Assembly (NCBI GenBank): GCA_038049695.1
Contig: CP142460.1
Location: 26,320,001 to 26,384,000, forward strand
DNA length: 64,000 bases
From: Cinnamomum chago
Lineage: Eukaryota > Streptophyta > Magnoliopsida > Laurales > Lauraceae
Reading direction: 5' to 3'
In this document: positions 12,371 to 21,318 of the stretch, one piece after another
Numbering within the stretch: position 1 is the stretch's first letter
Layout of the letters: each line of letters begins with the position of its first letter
Translations under genes and position numbers: made by a program
Notes under the pieces: model-generated
What the model saw: only the letters and a program-made list of their open reading frames with translations
What the model was told of the DNA's origin: nothing
Databases searched by the model: none

Positions 12371-12433
12371 AAAAGAGAGTGAGGGAAAAAGAGGGGAAAA
12401 TAGGGTTTGGTGGCGGGAGAGGGAAAAACGGAA

Positions 12434-13051
12434 CTTCACCGACGTTTTCTTTTCGTCGGCAAATTAATTTTTTCGTCAGTAAAGATTAATAAATTTTTAT
12501 TAATAAAAAATAAGTTAAAAATTAACAACTTTTACTGACGTTTTATGCTAAATGTCGGTAACACACTTACCGACACTAATTTTCGTCGGTAAAACATTAA
12601 TTTCGTCGGTAAAATAAAAACATATATAAAAAATAAATCCCTTTTACCGACGTTTTATATTTCGTCGGCAAATAAAAAATAAAACTAAAAAGACTTTTAC
12701 CGACGTTTTTTTTCGTCGGCAAAAAGAAAATAGAAAAGTAAATAAAAAATGTAAAGACTTTTACCGATGTTTTTTTTCGTCGGCAAAAAGAAAACAAAAA
12801 AATAAACAAAAAAAGGTAAAGAATTTTACCGACGTTTTTTTTCGTCGGTAAAATAAAATAGAAAAATAAATAAAAAATAAAACAACTTTTACCGACGTTT
12901 TTTATCATCGGTAAAACAAATAAAACGTCGCTAAAAGTCACTTTACCGACGTTTTATAATTAGTCGGTAATAATCTCTCATTTTATATTGCAGTTTGAAC
13001 TTTGCCGACGTTTTTGTATAATCGTCGCTAAAAGTGCATATTGTTGTAGTG
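12434..13051. repeat. CACTA 1 terminal inverted repeat end plus subterminal palindrome array
   Basis: About 10 copies of a palindromic unit, ACCGACG-T(n)-CGTCGGT with flanking TTTT/AAAA, spaced by AT-rich DNA, end at the terminus TTGTTGTAGTG (13041-13051). Subterminal arrays of this sort are the binding sites for the small CACTA protein (TnpA-type) in characterised elements. Some units are mutated (ACCGATG, ATCATCGG, ACTGACG). Confidence 0.85.
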
Positions 13052-14142
13052 ACTCGTTTAAACTTTTTAGAATCTATCTTAGGAGACTCCATTTTAAATG
13101 ATTTAACTTGTTTAATCTTTTTGGAGTCTTCTTTGTTTCTTAGTGTTTTACCCTTCATAGATTTAGATTCTACCTTCTTGAGTTCAAAGATGGGTTTAGA
13201 CACATGGCTTCTTTTTCTTAGTTTGCACTCAAACTTAAAATGCCCTTCAATGCCACAATAATTACATTTGGTTTTGGGCAAAGGAGAAAGAGTGTTAGAG
13301 AATAAGGACTCACCTTTCACAAAAGTGTTGGCGAATTTAGGGTCATGTGACATATTCCTATTAAATCCAAGACCCGTCCTATCTCCTTTAGATTTACCCA
13401 TTCTAAATAATTTTTCAAATTTATCTTCTCCTTGGGTAAATTTGCACTCATACTTTTGTTTATAGCTTTCAAGTTGAGTGACTTTGGTTATAAGGATTGA
13501 ATTTTCATTTTTGACTTTTGAAAGTTCATTTTCAATTTCCTTATATTTTCTTAGCTCTTCATTGGCAAGTTTTAATTCAAATTTAAGTTCATTAATGACA
13601 TTAGATCCAAGTTCTAGAGTTTTTATCTTATTTTGAGAATTAGATAAATTTTCCATAGAAATGGTTACCTTGGATTCTAAATTGTTAATGTCTTCATCTT
13701 GCCTTTTTATTTGATCTCTTAGATTTAGATTTTCCTTAATGACATTATCATAACCCATCTTTAATTCTTTTAGTTCATCTTGAATGTTAGATAGGTTATT
13801 TAAAGAGATCATAAACTTAGATTCTAAACAATTTATGACTTCTTCTTTCTCTCTAAGCTCATCTTTTGAAGAGACTAGCTCTATGTTTAGTCTATTTGAT
13901 TCTTCTTTTAAACTTTTATTTCTCTTATCAAGCTTTGAAGATAATGTATATAATTCATTATAGGCTTGTTGAAGATCATCTTCATCATAATCATTTTCTT
14001 CTTCTTTTAACTCATATTGAGATTCATTAATTTGAGGGTTTGAATCTCCAATAGAAGGAAGAATGAGAGGTCTAAAAGAATCTACAAAATCTAGACTATC
14101 TATCATAGTGGAATCCATCCTAATGATTTTCATGTAAAGCAC
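13052..14142 (-). pseudogene. copia 1 gag-like ORF, coiled coil plus CCHC knuckle, truncated by CACTA
   Basis: The frame encodes an acidic N-terminus, about 200 residues of heptad-rich coiled coil (residues about 60-240, rich in ELK, NLES and EELRKYKEI) and a CX2CX4HX4C zinc knuckle (CNYCGIEGHFKFEC), followed by a Lys/Ser-rich tail. Gag packages element RNA. The usual copia UBN2/DUF4219 N-terminal domain is absent although the ORF begins only about 80 bp after the PBS, so either an internal deletion removed it or this lineage has a divergent gag. The knuckle-to-protease region is cut: the frame runs past 13052 into CACTA sequence and adds about 36 foreign codons. Confidence 0.75.
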
Positions 14143-14225
14143 AACATTAGGGTTTTGACTCTAGGTTTTTACACCTAATCAAGAGTTCCAAACACTTGAT
14201 CCTATAAGATAGATCGAGCACGAGG

Positions 14226-14236
14226 CTCTGATACCA
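14226..14236 (-). other. copia 1 primer binding site
   Basis: On the minus strand this reads TGGTATCAGAG, two bases after the LTR end. This is the usual initiator-Met tRNA complement of plant copia elements. Confidence 0.85.
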
Positions 14237-14238
14237 AT

Positions 14239-15993
14239 TGAAAGTCCTTGAAGATCCTAACCCTAGGGGGGGGGGTGAATAGGGTGTGCTACAAATATGA
14301 CCAATTAAGACAAATTTTAATTTCTTAACATAAACTAGTCACATGTGATGATTAATCAAACAATATGCGGAAGCTAATATAAACAATCACCACAAAAGCA
14401 TGCACTACAACACAAAGGTTTATAGTGGTTCGGCCTCAATGCCTACGTCCACTACCTGCATGTGATCCAATCACCCCACCGGATTTCCACTATTTATGCT
14501 TTTTACTAGGCTAAGCAATAACCCTTACAATGTTGTTTTTCTAGGCTAAACAACAACCTCTCAATGTGCTTTTCTAGGCTAAGCAATAACCTTTACAAGA
14601 TGCTTTTCTTAGGCTAAGCAATAACCTTTACACAATGCTTTTCTTAGGCTAAGCAATAACCTTTACAAAAGAGATTTCTCAAAGAAGGTGTCTTTACAAA
14701 TTAAAGATCACTCTAAGGGATACAATTTAAGCACAATGAAATTGCCTCTTAAATAGGCTAATATGAAAGTGAATAACAAACTCACACAAACACTAAAAGG
14801 ATGCAAATGTGTATGCTCATGATGTGAGTGTGTGATAACTTCAATCAAGTTTAAAAAGAAAGCTCAAACAAACTATATGCTTAAAGCATTTCAAAGTTTA
14901 ATGCACATAAAAGATTTGATTGAAGTTTAATGCAAATCACATGTATGAAAATCAACTTGTTAATGATATGAAAATCAAAGACTAACAAGTTGTATGAAAA
15001 TGACTAACTTAGACCATGTGATGCATGTGCAATGTTGTTTTCAAAACCAAATAAATTTTTCTAAAGTTTAAATGAATGAAAACAACAAGTAATGTTTCAA
15101 CCAAGAAAATGAATCATGCTATATAAAAGAAATCAAAGATTTAGGCTAAGCATGATTAAGAAAGTTTTAAAAACAACTTGGATGAAAACAAAGTGAAGAA
15201 TCCAATCTTAATTACATCAAAGATTAAGAGAAGAATGGATTCATCACATCATAGATATCATGCTCTAAATCACTTACCAATAACTTAAACAAAGCATGTA
15301 AACTATGATTAAGAGAGGTAGAGCTTACTTAGAGATTTAACTTCATTAATCCAAGCTTTAGCTCTCCAAATGACTCTTTGGTCTCTCTTAGTTCATCCCC
15401 TTTTCTTTGTCTCAAAGCTCCTCAAAAGAGTTTCCAAAAAAAATCTTCAACTTTTGCAAAGGAATGAACTTCAATTTATACTCAAAAAGTTGAGTTCTGC
15501 GAGTGCCCGGTCGACCCCATGACAGGGCCCGGTCGACTTGACCTTCACAACGGTCAGAAAGATGACCGTTGGAAGAGCCAACGACACTCTGCCCTGGTCG
15601 ACCTCGACCGGCCACACTGCTGGTCGACCCCCTGGGACCAAAATTCCCAATTTTGCATATTTAAAAGTTTTTTTCTTTAGGGAACTTTTTGGGCCACTAA
15701 ACCAAGCTGAAAAGCATGTTTTAAACCAAACTAAGATGTTTAAAAACATGAAACACAAAAAGCCTAAAAAGATTTGAAAGATTTTAAAACATAGGCTTGC
15801 TTGATTTCTAAAACTCTTTTAAAAAACAAATGCATCCAAGTTTTAAAAGTAAATCATGCATAAATCAATACTTTTACAAATCTTAAAAGCAATGCATGAA
15901 TAAATCAAGATTTAAAGTTTTTCTAAATCAATGCAAGTGTGTGAATCAAATGATTATGCATCCATCAAATTGCAAACTACAAAATACCTAACA
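14239..15993 (-). repeat. copia 1 5' LTR (1755 bp)
   Basis: On the minus strand it begins TGTTAGGTATTTTG (15993) and ends GGACTTTCA (14239), i.e. TG...CA. It contains a G9 run at 14269-14277 next to GTGAATAGGGTG. The block TTTATAGTGGTTCGG...CCTACGTCCACT (about 14420-14455) is shared with the solo LTR at 18039. A cluster of GGTCGACC palindromes lies at about 15505-15635. Confidence 0.85.
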
Positions 15994-17034
15994 CCCACTA
16001 CTAGCAAAGGAAACAATGCCATCTGGGTTATAGTTGACCGTCTCACAAAGTCTGCACATTTTATTCCAATGAAGACGGGAAAGAAGATGCACATGCTACC
16101 ACTTACAGAGGCATTCGTTAATGAAATTGTCAGTCGTCATGGCCAACCAGTTTATAGTAGATTCGTCTCGAGGTTTTGGAAAACTTTGCATGAATCTATG
16201 GGTACGAAGCTTTAGTTTAGTACAGTGTATCACCCGCAGACAGATGGTCGGTCAGAATGGACCATTCAGACATTGGAAGACATGCTTAGGGCTTGTGTGC
16301 TTGATTTCAAGACTCAATGGGATGAGAGTCTACCTCTCTGTGAATTTGCTTATAACAATAGCTACCACTCAAGCATAGGAATGTCTCCTTTTGAAGCATT
16401 ATATGGTAGGAGATGCAGAACTCCATTGTGTTGGGAAGAAGTCGAAGAACGCAACTTTCATGGATCGACATTGATTGACGAGACAAGCGATAAGGTCAAA
16501 CTTATTCATGAACATTTGAAGATTGCTAGAAGCCGTCAGAAAAGCTATGCAGATGTTCGAATGAAGGATCTTCAGTTCCAAGAAGGTGATAAAGTGTTTT
16601 TAAAAGTGTCACCGGTTAGAGTAACTTTGAGGTTTGGTCAGAAAGGCAAACTGCCAAAGCGGTTCATTGGACCGTATGAGATTTTGAGTCGCATTGGTGA
16701 CGTGGCGTATAGACTAGCCTTGCCACCGGAACTTTCAGGTGTGCACAATGTCTTTTATGTCTCGATGCTAAAGAAATATGTTTCAGACTCGTCTCACATG
16801 TTACATCATGAGCCGTTGGAGGTTAGAGAAGATGCCACCTATGTTGAAAAATCGGTCAGGGTTATCGATACAAAAGAACAAGAATTGAGGAACTGAACAA
16901 TTCATTAGGTAAAAGTGCTTTGGGAAAACAACGGACCGGAAGAAGCTACTTGGGAATTGCGTGATCAAGTTCAGAAGAAGTACCCTCACTTGCTACCAGA
17001 GGTTAGTGTTCATTTGGAGGACCAAATGCTTTAA
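15994..17034 (+). pseudogene. Tekay/Del-like chromovirus integrase C-terminal part and chromodomain, degraded
   Basis: The frame starts in mid-integrase because copia 1 is inserted here. Visible in order are IWVIVDRLTKSAHFIPMK (first catalytic Asp), YHPQTDGRSEWTIQTLEDML (catalytic Glu), the GPY/F-like part (LPKRFIGPYEILSRIGDVAY) and a chromodomain tail (VKVLWENNGPEEATWEL). The segment that should hold the second catalytic Asp between GQPV and SRFWKT is deleted. In-frame stops are TAG 16213-16215, TGA 16894-16896 and TAG 16906-16908. Integrase joins cDNA to the genome and the chromodomain targets heterochromatin; this copy is dead. The frame ends at TAA 17032-17034 just before the polypurine tract. 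Confidence 0.88.
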
Positions 17035-17045
17035 GGGGTGGAGAA
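17033..17045 (+). other. polypurine tract of the Tekay-like element
   Basis: AAGGGGTGGAGAA directly precedes the TG of the 3' LTR; it is the plus-strand primer for reverse transcription. Confidence 0.75.
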
Positions 17046-20000
17046 TGTCAGACCCCGACTCAGGTTTAGTATGTTTAATTATTGTTTTAGCCGTGATTAG
17101 TCTATAAATGGGATTAGGGGATGATTAGCATGATTTTTAGCTTAGATTTTAGTTTGGTTAGATTTTCCAGAGTCGTTGAGTTTGGTTTGACCCGGCCTGG
17201 GGTGGCCCATGTGATTTGTGCTCGCGTGGGAATTTGTGTTTCATTTTAAAAAAATTCTGATTTATACACATTTCGATTTGTTTCGTTTACCTCAACAAAC
17301 TTTATGTTTCATCCGTCCAAATTTGAAATTCAGAAATCACGTTTTTCGAGAAAAAGGGCAAAAAATGACTTTTCACACCAAATCTGTGCGTGAATTTCAA
17401 AATTTGCAAATCATGAGGAAAATATACTTTTTGGAAACTAGATTTTTCGACGATCGATTTTGCCTCTTTTGTCGATCTCATCCGGGACCCATAGATGGTA
17501 CTTCCAACCATTAGAAGAATTGAGGCCATTGGGGCCCACAACCACTTGACTTAAACTAAGAACGAACCCATGTTGGTTCTCCTTCCCCACTCTTTCATTT
17601 CAGATTTCTGCTGTGTCAAGAGTCTCATTCTCTTCTTCTTCCAGCCACTCTCTCTCATCTTGCATGTCAAAGAAATCAGCCCCAAAAGGAATTTTTGATC
17701 TCATTTTCCTCTTCCTCTCCCATCAAGCTTTCCAGCCATACCATTTGTGAAAGAATTCTGCTGGATTCTTCTTCCTCACCAAGCTCTTCTTGTGGATTTT
17801 TACACTTTTAGGTAAGACCTGATCTTCTCCTTTTAGCAATGGGTTCTCTGGACCCTAGAGAAGCTTTTCATATTGCATGCACAGTGGTTCTTGAAGAACC
17901 CTTTTTGTTTCAAAATTCTAGATTTCTTTTGAGTGGGTTCTTCCATGGTTTGTGTAGCTTGGAGTTGGGCTGAGAGAGGAGATTTCTGGGAGGAAATCTA
18001 GGACCCATTTGGAGTAGAGGCAAATGAATTAATGTTTGTGATGATGCCAAAAAGTGGTTTTCGGGCACCACCGGTCAAGTGATTGGTAAATGATGTGAAA
18101 TTAATGAAGAGAGAGAGAGTTTATAGTGGTTCGGTCATTGTGACCTACGTCCACTTAAATGGATTCCTTTACTACTTCGGGGAGGAGATTACAAGGTAGT
18201 CAGATACAATGATAGTGAGAAAAAATCCATCATTCCTCCGTTAGTAGGACTCTCCTTTTATAGTCTTTCCCCAACGGGTGGGGAGGATCTCCCGCGATCT
18301 CAAACGGTGTACGCTCCAGTTTGGTGGAGTCTCCCGTACTGTCCTCAACAGATGAGCAGATAAGATCTCTTCCGCGGGACTTGGTGAAAGCCGGTAGATG
18401 GAACGACGCGTGTGCTGACTCTGTCATTCGATGGATCCGGACCCGGCCCTTAACGGGTAGATGACGACCCGGGCTCATCATGGACTTGGATCAGTTGGTC
18501 TTGACCTGCTATCGTGGACCGAGCTGTTCGGGCCTAACTCGTCACTACGGACCGAGTCATTTGGGCCTGTCCCATCAGTTTGGAATGCATGTTTTGAATT
18601 TTCCTTATATTTTATATAATTCTAATTTAAAACATGTGTTTTCATTTTGAATGGCTGCTTAGTTGTTTAAAGTTAATTTTCAAAGGATTTGAAGTGTCTA
18701 ATTTATGCTCAGTTTTGGATATGATTTTTGTATAGATTGGTATGGAAAATTCTCATTTTTATTAGAGACTTCTTCAAGTGAAATTTCAGCTCAGTTCTTG
18801 CATCTTTCTTGTGATAAATTTCTGATTTTCTTATCCTAATTTGTAAGTGGAATGTGATAATTTAATTTGATGTTGAATGGAGAATGAATGAGGCTTGAAA
18901 TAATTTGATTTTGCTGATGGAGAGTTATTGTATGTCATGGAGGGAAGAAGAGATTCAAAAAGAAAAAAAAAAGCCCAGATCTGTGCAAAAACGCACTTAC
19001 AGCCCAGCCACTGCCCCTTTGAATTTTGGGCTGGTTTTTGGCTGTCTTCTCTTTATAAATTGGGCCTGTTTTGCCGTCCTATTAATTTGTATGGACTGAA
19101 TTCTCTTTCTATCACTAATGGATGAATAACTAAGTTCAAAATTTACTTGGAAGGAAGAATGAGAAATTTGAAACATTTAGTTATGAAAATCAAGGAAGAA
19201 ATAAGGGGAGATTGTTATCGAATTTCTTTGGATATATTTTGAATCTACTAGAGTTTCAATGTTCATTCAAGTTTCCAATTGCTGGATAACTTTGGGGGCA
19301 TCAAACTTATGATTATGATCCGACACTTGGGCCTTGAATATTCATTGAAAAGAGACTTAGTAGGCCATTCCAACACATGAATTATCTCATTCCAATTTTT
19401 TTTAATTCGTATATGTTTTTTATAAATCAACCTTTTTGGTATACTTTGTGTGGTTTATTCGTCATAAAACTTTTAGTAAAACTATGGTTTGTTTTGTTTC
19501 GAATTCTTGGTAAGACTACTCATTTGTTTCGTCTTCGTGTGTATGTTTATGAATTTTGCATAGTATTTCTTTTATCAATTGAATTATGTTCGGTTGATTC
19601 GAATTATGTTTTATACGGATTTTTGTTTCGTCGGCACCACTCAGCGTGGGTTACTTTGTCGTGCTGATCACTCGGCTTAGGATCCTTAAAACATTGCCAA
19701 CCTGCAGCATGGATAATATGTGTGTGTGTGATATCCGTTCCACGACGGATCTTTGTGTGCTATCCACCTTTGTTGGGCCATTATGTGAGACCCTTCCATT
19801 TTTTTATGGTAACGGTCGATTGTGAGTGCTCTCATTACTTCGGTAATCGGAGAATCTAGCTAAATGTGGTTTGCCAATATTTTATTCGAATGTAAGTGAA
19901 TTTAGAGTATGATTACTATTAATTTGTTTTCAAGATTGATTTCTCTTTTAACTTCATCATTATGTTCATTTATTTTCCAAATGTATCATTTATAGTCTCT

Positions 20001-20587
20001 AAATCTGATTTGATATAAACTCGTGTACCTTATCTTTTGTTTGCTTGACAGACCGTCGTGTCTGACATTCATTTGTTTGATGCCAGGTTTCGACCCTCTT
20101 GCCCATGAGGCGGAGCGAGCGGAGGAGGCAGTAGATCCTCTTGTTGGACGCGAGTGGCAGCCCGACGATGTCCTTTAGACATCGGGTTGGGTTATGAGAT
20201 TTGAATCACATTTTGGGGGTTAAATATGATCATCTTTTGGGAACTTGATACTTAAGCCTTTGTTGGCTTTGTTTTATGGGAATTGTAAACTTTAACTTAT
20301 CTTTGGTGTTTGTGAACTTAAATCTTTAACTTTGGGATTTGCTTATGAATGTTTCTCCTCGACATGAGTCTTGCACAGGTTTATTATGTTTTGGATTTTT
20401 ATCTATGTTTGCTACATGCTTCCGCATATCTATTCTTTCATATGTGATTTATTGATATGGATCTTATGAATCCTCACCGCGGAAACCTATGGGAAACTAA
20501 AGCGTGCGGATGGAATTTTCTGGCTTGTCGCGCCACAACCCCGAATTAGGGACTTGTGTGGCTCGGTCTCGTTCCAGGGGCGTCACA
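17046..20587 (+). repeat. 3' LTR of the Tekay-like element (3542 bp including a solo-LTR insertion)
   Basis: It starts TGTCAGACCCCGACTC and ends GGGGCGTCACA. A 539-bp solo LTR plus a 5-bp duplication is inserted at 18039, so the native length is about 3.0 kb. It includes a region (about 20145-20185, GAGTGGCAGCCCGACGATG) that is found inverted in the solo LTR at 46524-49330, showing both belong to one family. A 3'-LTR position is given by the upstream chromodomain and polypurine tract. Confidence 0.88.
18039..18577 (-). repeat. solo LTR (copia-like), TSD GTTTG
   Basis: The TG...CA unit (TGATGATGCC to CCCATCA on the plus strand) is flanked by the perfect 5-bp duplication GTTTG (18034-18038 and 18578-18582). 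It shares TTTATAGTGGTTCGG and CCTACGTCCACT with the copia 1 LTR on the same strand, so its transcriptional orientation is probably minus. No internal sequence is present, which fits LTR-LTR recombination. Confidence 0.85.
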
Positions 20588-20748
20588 ACCACCACCCTTG
20601 GCCCATCCAGACTGTAGATTTGTTGCATGATAATCATGGTTATCCATTCGACTAACTATCCCATTGTTCTAAAACATATATGGAGCCTACCTCTTGTTTT
20701 TAACTTTCACCATTCCCATTACCACCACCACTACTTAAGCCTTGTCCC
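20588..20748. repeat. dispersed repeat R1, left part
   Basis: It begins ACCACCACCCTTGGCCCATC and ends AAGCCTTGTCCC. It continues after the copia insertion at 45484. The same sequence occurs as R2 at 46477-46523 plus 49336-49675. It includes a CCA/CAC-rich microsatellite. The CCTTGTCCC...GTCAGCTACATGAA motif recalls a widespread plant SINE-like 3' motif, but I cannot assign the family. Confidence 0.7.
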
Positions 20749-21318
20749 TGTTGGAAGTAGGTGGGCCTCATGGATAGGTTTTCAAAACTTTTTGACCCAC
20801 TTGACTCAGGGATCAACTATCCAGAAGGCTATAAAACCCAATCCGGGATCCATGTCCTCTATTTCAGCCATCATGATCAGTAAATAAACCTATCAAGAAG
20901 ATAAAACAACAACCAACAAGCATCCATAAAAATCTACAACATGCAAGGAAGTAGATTATACCTTTGGAGCTTGATTGCGCTCTAATAGAGAAGTTGCGTC
21001 TTTCTTTGATGATGAAACACTTTCACATATAAAATAAGAATCTCCAAGACCTATTGATCTTTCACGCTATGACCCGCTTATTAGATCTCTTTTCTCAAGA
21101 AGATGGGAGGGATCTCCAAGAGAAAATCCCTACTAGAAACTTCAAGGAACTAGAAGAGAAAAAGGAGGAGAAAGAATTGTACAACTCTTGTACTAGGGGT
21201 TTTGGGCGTGGGATCCAGGTTATGGACATCCAAGGGGTGTTTCCCCTTATATAGTCCTCGTGCAACCTCCTTTTCTTACTTTTCTCTTCTAGTTCCTTGA
21301 AGTTTCTAGTAGGATTTT
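20749..21318. repeat. left inverted LTR pair (U5 arms) of copia 2
   Basis: 20749-21263 is the minus-oriented promoter/U5 part of the LTR, with a TATA-like TATATAAGG on the minus strand at about 21245-21255. At about 21264 it turns into the same LTR on the plus strand. The plus arm is interrupted after 55 bp by the Athila-like element and resumes at 36572-36950. The arms are about 430 bp long and about 93% alike by eye. CTTCAAGGAACTAGAAGAG (about 21150) faces CTCTTCTAGTTCCTTGAAG (about 21285). Confidence 0.8.

Larger units (their letters stand above)
1..13051 (-). mobile_element. CACTA (En/Spm) DNA transposon 1, 5' part, runs off the left edge
   Basis: The right boundary is a CACTA terminus: on the minus strand it reads CACTACAACAATATGC from 13051 inwards, followed by about 10 subterminal palindromic repeats, a CT-rich leader and then a TnpD-type transposase and a Transposase_24-like gene, all on the minus strand. 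The terminus lies inside a copia gag reading frame, so the insertion is younger than that copia. The base triplet outside is ACT (13052-13054), the expected 3-bp target duplication, but its partner lies beyond position 1. I saw no second CACTA-type terminus between 13051 and the transposase, so I treat 1-13051 as one element carrying extra sequence. Two independent elements cannot be excluded. Confidence 0.72.
13052..15993 (-). mobile_element. Ty1/copia element 1, 5' end (LTR, PBS, gag part), interrupted by CACTA 1
   Basis: The order on the minus strand is LTR (15993 to 14239), PBS (14236 to 14226), gag-like frame (14142 on), then an abrupt change to CACTA sequence at 13051. The rest of the element must lie on the other side of CACTA 1, beyond position 1. 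The five bases outside the LTR (15994-15998, CCCAC) are the expected right target duplication. The target is the integrase of the Tekay-like element. Confidence 0.85.

Noticed and set aside
11623..12439. Long minus-strand frames rich in Ser-Leu (197 and 246 codons)
   Set aside because: They translate the GA/CT repeat; no composition or motif of a real protein.
12597..12941. 114-codon Phe/Lys-rich minus frame
   Set aside because: Lies wholly in the subterminal palindrome array; a by-product of TTTT/ACCGACG repeats.
12434..13051. Regularly spaced palindromes considered as a CRISPR-like array
   Set aside because: Plant nuclear context, unequal AT-rich spacers, and adjacency to a CACTA terminus explain them as subterminal transposon repeats.
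14269..14277. G-runs here and at about 21449 and 35231 as quadruplex elements
   Set aside because: Single uninterrupted runs, not four spaced tracts; they may also be of uncertain length.
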